Of a stretch of 64,000 nucleotides of DNA, positions 10,026 through 18,934 are shown piece after piece. How positions within the stretch are numbered: the stretch's first letter is position 1; every line of letters starts with the position of its first letter. Position numbers and translations under genes: made by a program. Under the pieces are notes generated by a model. It made no database searches, had not been told where the DNA came from, and was given only the letters and a program-made list of their open reading frames with translations. Source of the DNA: Planctomycetaceae bacterium (GTDB taxonomy: Bacteria; Planctomycetota; Planctomycetia; Pirellulales; Lacipirellulaceae); NCBI GenBank assembly GCA_003233055.1, contig QIKP01000039.1, positions 1 through 64,000 on the forward strand. The letters are read 5' to 3'.

Positions 10026-10688
10026 TTACTTGGAATCGTCAGGCTTGTCGCCCGTCTCTTTTGTGGGAGGTGCCACGAACGGGCCCCAACGGGCATCGCA
10101 GATCGCCAGGACATTGAGGAGCCCCGCCATCAGCGTGTAGGCAGTCCCCAGTTCGTAACGAAAGGCCAAGTCATGGTGCCACTTTTGGTACTCACTCTTG
10201 TGGTAAACCAGGTTGTCGTCTTGGTCTTTCGTGCTGAAAAATCTCTTGTCCCGTTCGGCCTGCGTCATCGACTCCCCAAACAACGTCTCGGCATCCGATC
10301 GCGTGTAGGGAGGGCGCAGAAAGTTGTCGCCCAGGAGTGGTTCTTTGCCATGCTCGACGCGCCACGTTTGGATCAAGGCAGGGAGTACCGGCAATCCGAT
10401 GCCAAGCTGGCACGCGTAGACCCATCGTTCACGAAATTTGGAAAATTGGCCGACGGGGTTAACCGTCGAGGCATAGACGACACGGCCTCCGCCGATGTGC
10501 AATCCGTAGGCAAAGGTTCCCAGGATGCAGATCATGAAGAGCAACCCCTTGCCGGTCCGCCCCTGGTAGAGATGCCCGAACCCCGGGACGAGCCATGCCA
10601 GGAAGGTTGCCAACCGGGGGTCGCGGAGATCCATTTCCGGAAGGGGCGGGACGCCCGCGGCGGTGGGGGGGTCTTTCGTGTCGGCCAT
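10026..10688 (-). CDS. Membrane protein, DUF6677/TM2-like (planctomycete conserved)
   Basis: ATFLAWLVPGFGHLYQGRTGKGLLFMICILGTFAYGLHIG. Confidence 0.75.
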   Translation of the reverse strand: MADTKDPPTAAGVPPLPEMDLRDPRLATFLAWLVPGFGHLYQGRTGKGLLFMICILGTFAYGLHIGGGRVVYASTVNPVGQFSKFRERWVYACQLGIGLPVLPALIQTWRVEHGKEPLLGDNFLRPPYTRSDAETLFGESMTQAERDKRFFSTKDQDDNLVYHKSEYQKWHHDLAFRYELGTAYTLMAGLLNVLAICDARWGPFVAPPTKETGDKPDDSK

Positions 10689-10903
10689 GGAACGGTCGGT
10701 TGGTTCGCAGGGAACAGGGAAAGCGGCGCAAAGGGAAAAGGTCGTTCGCCATCGGGAATCGACTATTGTGGTCTAATTCACGAGAATTTGCCAGATTGGG
10801 GCCCGGCGGCATCCAGGAGAGGCAGCTCCGTTGTCATTTCGTTGGGAGCGTCCCCGGCTGGGAGCCCCGCCGTCCCCGGCCGAGGACGGCAGGGCTCACA
10901 AGC

Positions 10904-10943
10904 CGGCGGGGTTCACAGCGGTGGGGTTCACAGCGGCGGGGCG
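10904..10943. repeat. 15-bp tandem repeat (CGGCGGGGTTCACAG, about 2.6 copies)
   Basis: Direct reading: cggcggggttcacag cggtggggttcacag cggcggggcg. Confidence 0.8.
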
Positions 10944-10955
10944 TTCGCTGTCCGC

Positions 10956-12047
10956 CTAGACGTTAAAGAGGAAGTGGCAAATGTCGCCATCTTGCATGGT
11001 GTAAGTCTTCCCTTCAATGCGCATCTTGCCCGCCTCGCGGATTGCCTTTTCGCTTTCGAACTCCACGAGGTCGTTGACCGAGTAAACCTCCACTCGAATA
11101 AATCCTCGCTCAAAATCGGTATGGATCACGCCGGCCGATTGCGGGGCGGTCGCGCCGATTGGAATCGTCCATGCTCGCACTTCCTTTTCGCCCGCGGTGA
11201 AGTAGCTCTGCAAAGTGAGCAGCTTGTAGGATGCTCGGGCAAGTGAGGCGAGTGCGGGCTCGGTGAGGCCAACGCTTTCGAGCATTTCTTGTTGGTCGCT
11301 GGGGTCGAGTTCGGCCAGTTCCGATTCGAGCCGGGCACAGACCGGCACCACTTCGCCTCCCTCCACCACCGCACGCTCCCGAACCTTTTTCACATGGGGC
11401 CCTTCCCCCTGCAGGTCCCCCTCGTCGACATTGGCCACGTAAAGAACGCGTTTGCTGGTGAGAAGCTGCAGCCCGGCGATTTCCTTGACGACGCTTGGGT
11501 CGTCTGTCTGCAAAGCTCTCACGGGCTTGCCATCGGCTAGCAGTCCCTTACACATTTCGAGAAGTTCGACACGGCGCTTCGCCTCTTTGTCGCCCGTTCG
11601 GGCAGTACGTCGCGCTTTGTCGAGCGAACCCTCGACACTTTCCAGGTCGGCCAGCATGAGTTCGGTGTCGATTGTCTCGATGTCGCGAATCGGGTCGACC
11701 GAGCCATCGACATGGGTGATGTCGTCGTCCTCGAAGCATCGGACTAAGTGGACGATGGCATCGACGTTGCGAATGTGAGTCAGGAATTTATTGCCAAGCC
11801 CCTCCCCTTCCGACGCCCCACGGACGATGCCGGCGATGTCGACCAGTTGGAGCATGGCGGGGATGACCTTCTCCGTCGGGATGTATTTCTGGATGGTCGC
11901 CAGCCGGGCGTCAGGAACCGGTACAGCACCGACGTTGGGTTCGATGGTGCAGAAGGGGTAGTTTTCGCTAGCAATGCCCGCAGCAGTGAGGGCGTTGAAG
12001 AGCGTGCTTTTACCGACATTCGGCAATCCAACAATGCCTGCCTCCAT
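10956..12047 (-). CDS. ychF: Redox-regulated ATPase YchF/OLA1 (Obg-like)
   Basis: [40 protein letters not shown]..., TGS domain at C-terminus ([18 protein letters not shown]). Confidence 0.97.
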   Translation of the reverse strand: MEAGIVGLPNVGKSTLFNALTAAGIASENYPFCTIEPNVGAVPVPDARLATIQKYIPTEKVIPAMLQLVDIAGIVRGASEGEGLGNKFLTHIRNVDAIVHLVRCFEDDDITHVDGSVDPIRDIETIDTELMLADLESVEGSLDKARRTARTGDKEAKRRVELLEMCKGLLADGKPVRALQTDDPSVVKEIAGLQLLTSKRVLYVANVDEGDLQGEGPHVKKVRERAVVEGGEVVPVCARLESELAELDPSDQQEMLESVGLTEPALASLARASYKLLTLQSYFTAGEKEVRAWTIPIGATAPQSAGVIHTDFERGFIRVEVYSVNDLVEFESEKAIREAGKMRIEGKTYTMQDGDICHFLFNV

Positions 12048-12250
12048 GTTCGATTCCTTGTGGTGAGGGATGATTCGTGGAGGGTCTAAGGTCCGAGATT
12101 TTGGGCCCAGAGTCTAGGGGCAAGCCTCTGCAATCGCCCTGCTTGCCATCGCCACGGGCCAACGAGCGGCAATCCTTGGGTTGGGTTGGCTCTTGGCTAG
12201 CAGGCCAGGACAAGACCGGTTGCCCCTTTCCTTCCAGCCGGAATTCCCCG

Positions 12251-12440
12251 CTATGTTGCCCCCCCAGTTTCGGTGCCTGTCCGATAGACTTCTTTGAACC
12301 GCAAGTTCTGCACGGATCGGGAAAGGTGAAGAGGACGCTCCACGTCGTCGACGGTCAGGTGGTTGCGCGCATTCTTTCGGATGCGCATCGCCCGGGCAAT
12401 TTTTGGACCATCGGCGTGCAGAACCGCTTGTCCTACCTTA
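12251..12440 (-). pseudogene. Remnant of an AraC/XylR-type transcriptional regulator C-terminal HTH domain
   Basis: Reverse-strand frame reads GKVGQAVLHADGPKIARAMRIRKNARNHLTVDDVERPLHLSRSVQNLRFKEVYRTGTETGGAT*, resembling the XylR-type pattern (V)ARALRFIRENA...I.VDDVL..VPLSRSVLERRFRKxLGRTP; no start or N-terminal domain. Confidence 0.5.
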
Positions 12441-13887
12441 CCCGTGATTCGACCTCGGCGACCACGTCGTCGAGTTTCACACGGATTTGCTCGAGCGAGT
12501 CGCGGTCACGCAGGGTGACGGTCTTGTCCTTAAGCGTGTCGCCGTCGATGGTGATGCAGTAAGGAGTGCCGATTTCGTCCTGCCGGCGATAGCGGCGGCC
12601 GATCGCCCCCTTCTCGTCGTAAAAGACTGGAAACTTTTGCTTGAGCGCACGGTACAACTCGCGTGCGATTTCTGGCATGCCATCTTTTTTGACCAAAGGG
12701 AGCACTGCCGCTTTCATCGGCGCGAGGCGAGGGTGAAACTTCATCAGCGTCCGGGTTTTCATGTTCCCTTTGTCGTCGGGTGCTTCGTCCTCGGTGTAGG
12801 CTTCGCAAAGGAACGCGAGTGTCGCCCGGTCGGCACCGGCAGAAGGTTCGATGACGTGCGGGGTAAAACGCTCGTTGGTCTGGTCGTCGCGATACGTCAG
12901 GTCGCGTCCCGAGCCTTTGTAGAGTGGTTTGCCATCTTCGCCTTTCTCGACTTCCAGCGGGCAGCTTTTCGGATCGAGCTTTCCTTCCATGTGACTGCGA
13001 AGGTCGAAGTCGCCGCGATGGGCAATTCCTTCCAGCTCGCCAAATTCCCCCTCGGCGAGGAACGGGAAGGCGTATTCGATATCGGCCGTCCCGGTCGAGT
13101 AGTGGCTCAGCTCGTCGGGATCGTGGTCTCGCAGTTGCAGTCGCCCTTCGGCCAAGCCATGGTCGATGTACCATTGGAAGCGGCGGTTTCGCCAAAACTG
13201 GTACCACTCCTTCGAGGTCTTCGGGTGACAGAAGAATTCGATCTCCATTTGCTCGAATTCCCGCGAACGAAACGTGAAATTCCGCGGCGTGATTTCATTC
13301 CGAAAACTCTTGCCCACCTGGGCGATCCCAAACGGCACCTTCACTCGCGTGCTATCGCAGACGTTCTTGAAGTTGACGAAGATGCCTTGGGCCGTCTCGG
13401 GGCGGAGGAACGCCTCGTCGTCTTTGGTTCCCATCGCTCCGATAATGGTTTTGAACATCAGGTTGAATTCACGCGCCTCGGTCAGGTCGCATGCCTTGAA
13501 TTCCCCGGGCTTCTTGCTTGGCTTGAGTGGGCACTCGCTGGTCCCCAGGTGATCCTCGCGAAACCGGCTCTTGCACCCATCTGCCCGACAATCGACCATC
13601 CTGTCGCTGAACAAATCGTAATGCCCGCTCACTTTCCAAACTTGCGGGTGCATGATGATCGAGCAATCAAGGCCCGTCATTTCGTACGATGCCGGCGCGC
13701 CGGGCAAGGTCGAGATGTCGTCGTGGCGGGCGACCATATCTTGCCACCACGCCTCCTTCACGTTCCGCTTCAGCTCGACACCGAGTGGCCCATAGTCCCA
13801 GAATCCATTGAGCCCGCCATAAATCTCGCTCGACTGAAAAAGAAATCCGCGACGGCGGCAGAGCGAGACGATTTTTTCCATGTCCAT
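12433..13887 (-). CDS. glyS: Glycyl-tRNA synthetase (alpha2-type, class II)
   Basis: MDMEKIVSLCRRRGFLFQSSEIYGGLNGFWDYGPLGVELKRNVKEAWW, RPETAQGIFVNFKN, FRNEITPRNFTFRSREFEQMEIEFF. Confidence 0.97.
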   Translation of the reverse strand: MDMEKIVSLCRRRGFLFQSSEIYGGLNGFWDYGPLGVELKRNVKEAWWQDMVARHDDISTLPGAPASYEMTGLDCSIIMHPQVWKVSGHYDLFSDRMVDCRADGCKSRFREDHLGTSECPLKPSKKPGEFKACDLTEAREFNLMFKTIIGAMGTKDDEAFLRPETAQGIFVNFKNVCDSTRVKVPFGIAQVGKSFRNEITPRNFTFRSREFEQMEIEFFCHPKTSKEWYQFWRNRRFQWYIDHGLAEGRLQLRDHDPDELSHYSTGTADIEYAFPFLAEGEFGELEGIAHRGDFDLRSHMEGKLDPKSCPLEVEKGEDGKPLYKGSGRDLTYRDDQTNERFTPHVIEPSAGADRATLAFLCEAYTEDEAPDDKGNMKTRTLMKFHPRLAPMKAAVLPLVKKDGMPEIARELYRALKQKFPVFYDEKGAIGRRYRRQDEIGTPYCITIDGDTLKDKTVTLRDRDSLEQIRVKLDDVVAEVESRVR

Positions 13888-14071
13888 GACGGTTGGCTGC
13901 TTTCTATCGAACGGGAAGGATGCAAGAGGCCCATTCTAACGGCGAAGCCGCTCGAGCGCCTACGCGGGGTCCCGGAGCCCGCTCGTCTCCGAGCCGGGAG
14001 GGTCTACCACCAATATTGGCACCAACATCGGCACCAACAGTTGGCACCGGGGGCGGGGAGGCCTCGGCTCC

Positions 14072-14827
14072 CTAGAGGATCCGTAGAGACCCCGACGGGC
14101 GGTCGAGTGTGGGAAGGACCGGCTTCGAGTCGATTTGGGCAGCGACCACCAAATCCTCGTCGTGGCCGATCGCCAGCAGGTTTTTCCCACCCGGTGTATC
14201 GCGAAGTTCGAGGGCGAGCTGCTCGCTTGGCGACCGACCGAGCGCGGCAGCGGTTGTCTGAAGTTCCTGCCACTCACCCATCACGCTCTTGGCCGAAGCG
14301 TTCAACTCCCGTGGCGAGCGGGCTGTGAGTCGATCCGCAATCGCCCCCGCCGCCAGCAGGTCGTCGCGCGAGACATGGCCATTCGTGCCCGCGCAAAGCA
14401 GATGAACGGCCCTTTCGCTGGCCAAACTTTCCACCACGGCCGACACATTCGCCGCCGCGCCAATCACCACCCGCGACGCCAGCCGGGCGTGATGGAGGGC
14501 CCGTGTGCCATTGGTCGTGGTGAAGAGAATCCGCTTGCCAAACACCACCTGGGCAATGTAGTCGACCGGCGAATTCCCCAGGTCGAAACCGGTAACTCGC
14601 TCTCCCTGCCGCTCGCCACCCAGCAGTATCTCGCTCCGATCGTAGGCTTCGGCGGCGTGAAAGACCTCATCGACTTCCACAAACGGCACCACATCACGGG
14701 CCCCGGCAGCCAGGGCGTGGCAAATCGTGGTCGATGCACGCAACAGATCGATCACCACCACGGCGGCATCTGCCAAATCATGTTCGCGGACGAATTGGGG
14801 CAAGTAGTGAACGTGGAGTGTCGGCAT
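14072..14827 (-). CDS. comB: 2-phosphosulfolactate phosphatase (ComB family)
   Basis: ADAAVVVIDLLRASTTICHALAAGA, GERQGERVTGFDLGNSPVDY, FTTTNGTRALHHA. Confidence 0.88.
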   Translation of the reverse strand: MPTLHVHYLPQFVREHDLADAAVVVIDLLRASTTICHALAAGARDVVPFVEVDEVFHAAEAYDRSEILLGGERQGERVTGFDLGNSPVDYIAQVVFGKRILFTTTNGTRALHHARLASRVVIGAAANVSAVVESLASERAVHLLCAGTNGHVSRDDLLAAGAIADRLTARSPRELNASAKSVMGEWQELQTTAAALGRSPSEQLALELRDTPGGKNLLAIGHDEDLVVAAQIDSKPVLPTLDRPSGSLRIL

Positions 14828-14949
14828 GGGTGGTTGGAAAATCGTAGGGGAGAGATTCTACTGGGGGCTGCCAGTCTCTAGCCGAACCGCCACGTGGCGA
14901 CCTGGATAGAGCGAGGACTCTACGATAACCCAACCGCTTGCAACTCGCT

Positions 14950-15696
14950 ATGTCGACGCCTTCCACGACCGACACCACCGTCGACAAATCCTCGGCGAGG
15001 GTGCGCCGCATGTTTGGCGAGATTGCCCCTCGATACGATTTCCTGAACCATGCCCTCTCGATGAACGTCGATCGCTACTGGCGGTGGCGAACCGTGCGTC
15101 GGGTCCCTCCGCTCGACGATCGAGGCCCCCTGTTGGATGTCTGTACGGGCACGGGCGACTTGGCGCTGGCCTACGACCGTGCGGCGGGAGGCAAGCTGCC
15201 AATCGTTGCCGCAGACTTTTGCCACGAAATGCTGACCCTGGGTCGCGCGAAGAGCGAACGGCGCGGGAGTACCGAGCGAGTCGCCTTCATCGAGGGGGAT
15301 GCGGAGCAATTGCCACTGGCAGACGACCAATTCCAAATCGTCTCGGTCGCGTTTGGACTGCGCAACGTGGCCGACACCGATCGCGGACTCGCGGAGATGA
15401 CGCGAGTCTGCCAGCCGGGCGGCAAAGTGGCGGTGCTCGAGTTCACCACGCCCCGGCGAAATCCCATGAAGGCCTTTTACAGCTGGTACTTCCGCAACGT
15501 GTTGCCACGAATCGGACAATGGTTGATGAAAAACAACTCCGCTGCCTACGAGTACCTGCCTGAGAGCGTCGGCGGATTTTTGCAGTACGAAGCGCTGACC
15601 GAACGTATGGAAGCGGCCGGACTCGCCAAGGTTCAGTTCTATCCCATGACTTTCGGCATCGCTACACTTTACGTCGGCGAGAAACCTATTTCGTAG
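14950..15696 (+). CDS. ubiE: Demethylmenaquinone/ubiquinone C-methyltransferase
   Basis: VRRMFGEIAPRYDFLNHALSMNVDRYWRWRTV, LLDVCTGTGDLAL, FTTPRRNPMKAFYSWYFRNVLPRIG, NNSAAYEYLPESV. Confidence 0.95.
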   Translation: MSTPSTTDTTVDKSSARVRRMFGEIAPRYDFLNHALSMNVDRYWRWRTVRRVPPLDDRGPLLDVCTGTGDLALAYDRAAGGKLPIVAADFCHEMLTLGRAKSERRGSTERVAFIEGDAEQLPLADDQFQIVSVAFGLRNVADTDRGLAEMTRVCQPGGKVAVLEFTTPRRNPMKAFYSWYFRNVLPRIGQWLMKNNSAAYEYLPESVGGFLQYEALTERMEAAGLAKVQFYPMTFGIATLYVGEKPIS

Positions 15697-15750
15697 GGTG
15701 CCTGCGATGCCCCCTGCCTTTCACCCTGGTGCATTGCATGCACCTTACGA
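15691..15750. repeat. Nested inverted repeats (TCGTAGGGTGC...GCACCTTACGA; inner GGTGCATTGCATGCACC)
   Basis: Outer arms 15691-15701/15740-15750 (10/11 complementary); inner near-palindrome 15728-15744. Confidence 0.75.
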
Positions 15751-15753
15751 GCC

Positions 15754-16353
15754 ATGCTCCCACCCATTGTTATCGGCATCACCGGCGCGAGTGGTGCGAG
15801 GTACGCCGTCCGGCTAATCGAAGTGCTGCTCCGCGCAGGACAAGAGGTCCACCTGTCGATTAGCCCTTCGGGTCGCGAAGTGATTCGGCAGGAAATGGGA
15901 CTCGAAGTGGATCTCGACGCGTTTCGCCCCGAGATGCTCCTGGGGGCCAGCGGCGAAGGGGTTCTCCGCTACCATCCCTACCAAGATTTCATGGCCCCGA
16001 TCGCGAGCGGGTCGTTCGTGACGGGCGGAATGGTCGTTTGCCCCTGTTCCGGGACGACCCTGAGCGCCATTGCAGCCGGTGCGTCGGGCAACTTGATCCA
16101 GCGCGCCGCGGAGGTTCACCTCAAAGAACGCCGGCGGCTGGTGCTGGTCCCCCGCGAAACACCGCTGTCGCTCCCCACGATGGACAACATGCGTCGCGCG
16201 CACCAAGCTGGTGCGGTTCTCCTGCCGGCGTCACCCGGATGGTACCATGGGGTGAATCGAGTCGACGACTTGGTCGACTTCGTCGTGGCGAGGATTCTCG
16301 ATCAATTAGAGATCAAGAACGAATTGATCCCGCGATGGGGCGACGCCCCTTGA
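15754..16353 (+). CDS. ubiX: Flavin prenyltransferase UbiX
   Basis: VIGITGASGARYAVRLIEVLL, MVVCPCSGTTLSAIAAGASGNLIQRAAEVHLKERRRLVLVPRETPLS. Confidence 0.96.
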   Translation: MLPPIVIGITGASGARYAVRLIEVLLRAGQEVHLSISPSGREVIRQEMGLEVDLDAFRPEMLLGASGEGVLRYHPYQDFMAPIASGSFVTGGMVVCPCSGTTLSAIAAGASGNLIQRAAEVHLKERRRLVLVPRETPLSLPTMDNMRRAHQAGAVLLPASPGWYHGVNRVDDLVDFVVARILDQLEIKNELIPRWGDAP

Positions 16354-16392
16354 GGCGACTGCTCGCAGCTCCCCATCCTGGCTTCCCTGCTC

Positions 16393-17685
16393 CTAAAGCC
16401 CTCGGCGATGCCTTCGCCCTCGGCGCGCCCCTGGTGCAGGAGGAGGCTTGGGTTTTTCGGGCTCGGTGGGGGCAGCCCCGTTGGGGCTAGGGGCACCGGC
16501 AACCGGCGCGATGGTGGAGAAACCTTCAATCTCGTCCCGCTTGAGCAGGCGATTGATGAGCATCTCGATCTGCGTGAGTTGCTGGCCTTCTTCGGTCGTG
16601 ACAAACGTAAACGCCACCCCCTCGCGGCCCATCCGGCCGGTCCGCCCGACACGGTGGACGTAGTCGTCCGAGGCTTGGGGAATGTCGTAGTTGACGATGT
16701 GGGAGATACTCGTCACGTCGATCCCTCGTCCCACCACGTCGGTCGCTACAAGGACCTTGACCTGGTTGGCGCGGAACCGCTTCATCACGCTATCACGTGC
16801 CCCTTGGGTCATATCGCCATGAATGCAATCAACCCAGTCAAAGGACTTAACGAGCTTACGCTGGATCCGGTCTGTCGAACGCTTGGTACGGCAGAAAACG
16901 ATCGCCTGCTCCGGCTGCTCTCGCTTGAGTAGCTTGACCAGCAAGTCGTACTTTCGGGGCTGCTCGACGGTGAAGTAGAACTGCTCGATCGTGTCGACCG
17001 TCTTGGTCTTGTCCGAGAAATCCATCACCACAGGTTCGTGCATGTAACGCTGGGCAAGCCGCTCGACGGCCGGCGCGACGGTAGCGGAGAGGAGCAACGT
17101 TTGCCGCTTGGAGGGGCAACGCCGGAGGATTTTTTCGATGTCGGGGCGGAACCCGATGTCGAGCATCCGGTCGGCCTCGTCAAGGACCACGCACCGCAAG
17201 CCTTGCAGTACCAAGGTGCCGCGGCTCAGGTGGTCGAGGACGCGTCCTGGAGTGCCGACGATAATCTCGGCTCCCTTTTCCATCTTCGTGATCTGCTGGC
17301 GTATCGGTTTTCCGCCATAAACGGCAATCGTTCGAACGTTGCGACCGTGGGAGAGCCTGTCGATCTCATCGCGGACCTGGACGGCAAGCTCGCGCGTCGG
17401 AACCAGCACGAGCGCTTGCGGTGGTGCATTGCGGCCGAGATCTTCCAGTCGCTCGAGAATGGGGATGCCAAACGACGCCGTCTTGCCGGTCCCCGTCCGA
17501 GCCTGGCCCAAGACATCGGTTCCTTGGACCGCGACGGGGATGACTCCCGCCTGCACCGGGCTTGGCTCGTGGTATTCCACGCGCGCCAGCGAATCGAGCA
17601 TGGTTTGCGACAGACCGAGGTCTGCGAAAGAAGGCGTTTTGTCGGGCGCTTGGGGGGCGGCGGAGCTTTTTTGGGAGGCGGTCAC
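16393..17685 (-). CDS. DEAD-box RNA helicase (RhlE-like)
   Basis: ARTGTGKTASFGIP, VLDEADRMLD, LLSATV, HRVGRTGRMGREG. Confidence 0.95.
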   Translation of the reverse strand: MTASQKSSAAPQAPDKTPSFADLGLSQTMLDSLARVEYHEPSPVQAGVIPVAVQGTDVLGQARTGTGKTASFGIPILERLEDLGRNAPPQALVLVPTRELAVQVRDEIDRLSHGRNVRTIAVYGGKPIRQQITKMEKGAEIIVGTPGRVLDHLSRGTLVLQGLRCVVLDEADRMLDIGFRPDIEKILRRCPSKRQTLLLSATVAPAVERLAQRYMHEPVVMDFSDKTKTVDTIEQFYFTVEQPRKYDLLVKLLKREQPEQAIVFCRTKRSTDRIQRKLVKSFDWVDCIHGDMTQGARDSVMKRFRANQVKVLVATDVVGRGIDVTSISHIVNYDIPQASDDYVHRVGRTGRMGREGVAFTFVTTEEGQQLTQIEMLINRLLKRDEIEGFSTIAPVAGAPSPNGAAPTEPEKPKPPPAPGARRGRRHRRGL

Positions 17686-17851
17686 GTCGGCGGGTATCGG
17701 TCCTAAGTTCTGGATTCGTTTGAGCTTAGGCTAACAGGGTCGACTTGGCAGGTCAACGCCGGTCGAAACGGGGGGGGAAGAAGAAATCTAGCAGCCTACT
17801 AGGCGAATAGCCCTCTACTGCCCGTTTTCGGTGAGGGACTCTCCCAAAAGA

Positions 17852-17902
17852 AAGGCGAAAAAGAAAGGCTGGCAGAATCGCCGTAGCGGTTCTGCCAGCC
17901 TT
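17852..17902 (-). terminator. Rho-independent terminator of the histone-H1-like gene
   Basis: Reverse strand AAGGCTGGCAGAA-ccgctacggcga-TTCTGCCAGCCTTTCTTTTTCGCC: 13-bp perfect stem followed by a T-rich tract; 44 bp 3' of the CDS. Confidence 0.85.
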
Positions 17903-17945
17903 GTCGGTTGCTTGGAAGGGTCGCCCTAGGGCGACTGGCAGCGGA

Positions 17946-18254
17946 CTATTTTTTCCGCTTGGTGGTCTTCCGTCGGGTCGTTTTTGGCTTGGTCGATTTA
18001 GCCTTACGCTTGGTCGTCTTTTTCTTCGTCGATTTACGCTTGGTAGCCGATTTCTTGGTTGCCTTGCGTTTCGTCGTCTTTTTCTTGGGCGACTTTTTCT
18101 TGGTCGACTTGCGCTTGGTGGCGGTTTTCTTAGCCGCTTTGCGCTTCGTCGACTTCTTCGTCGTTGCCTTTTTCTTCGTCGACTTACGCTTGGTTGCTGT
18201 CTTCGACTTGACCGTCTTTCGTTTCGCGGTCGTCTTACGTGCTGCCATTTTCAA
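17946..18254 (-). CDS. Lysine-rich histone H1-like DNA-binding protein (low-complexity KRKxTKKKxTK repeats)
   Basis: 102 aa composed almost only of K/T/A/R/S with repeated KRKSTKKK/KRKATKKSATKRK; own terminator downstream. Confidence 0.8.
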   Translation of the reverse strand: MKMAARKTTAKRKTVKSKTATKRKSTKKKATTKKSTKRKAAKKTATKRKSTKKKSPKKKTTKRKATKKSATKRKSTKKKTTKRKAKSTKPKTTRRKTTKRKK

Positions 18255-18559
18255 TGGCTCCTTCTACGCGCGCCCGTGGTTGTGTGAATGGCCTTTCCCT
18301 TTGGGCGCTCGAAGAAAAGGAAAGACCGGTGTTCACCTCCAAAGAGGGGAGATCAGGGGGTTCTTTACTCATGGACCACTAAACACCCTTATCTGGCGAG
18401 GATTGAAGCAAGTCTTCCCCGCGCGTGTCAAGCCGAATGTGAATGAAATATCGCGTAGCGGGAAAGTTTTCTTGGCGATCACCGGCTCTTGCTCTTCGCC
18501 CCGCCGCGCAGAAAGAGAAGAGTCACTGTTCGCGGAATCCGAGGTGGGAAAAACCACGA

Positions 18560-18830
18560 ATCGACACGAATAACGGCTATTCGTCCGATTCGTGGTTGCG
18601 ACTTCCGACTCGTGAACGACCCGCCCCTCTGTTTCTTCGCGCCTTGGCATGAGGATTCTTTTCCTGGCGTTCAGAGCCGGGGGGTTTTTAACGCCAAGAC
18701 GCAAAGGAAGAAAAGAATGGGCCGCAGAGAATCGCAGAAGAACGCTCATCGGCGCTCATCGACGCTAATTGGATTAGTGAAGATTAGTGTTCCTCTCTTT
18801 GGCTCCTCTCACGCGAATTTCTGACGTGAC
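18560..18830. repeat. Composite dispersed intergenic repeat (CACGAATCG..., CGTGAACGACCCGCCCC...TTCTTCGCGCCTTGGC, CGCTAATTGGATTAGTGAAGATTAGTG)
   Basis: Blocks recur at 27919-28305, 39441-39506, 46220-46345, 32020-32165. Confidence 0.85.
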
Positions 18831-18934
18831 AAGTTGCCTGGAACAACAACAACCATCGACGGCGGCGGCTATCTGCGCTTATCGGTGGCACAGGTTCCCA
18901 TTTATCCAAAACATCGGTGCAGCCCGTGGTTCCT

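Noticed and set aside
10014-11246. 410-aa + strand ORF
   Set aside because: Spans antisense of the DUF6677-like gene, the repeat region and ychF; not a coherent protein.
12487-14328. 613-aa + strand ORF
   Set aside because: Antisense to glyS, which has unmistakable motifs; long shadow ORFs are expected in high-GC DNA.
17908-18573. 221-aa + strand ORF rich in F/V/L that looks membrane-like
   Set aside because: Antisense to the lysine-rich H1-like gene; Lys codons AAG/AAA read as CTT/TTT on the other strand.
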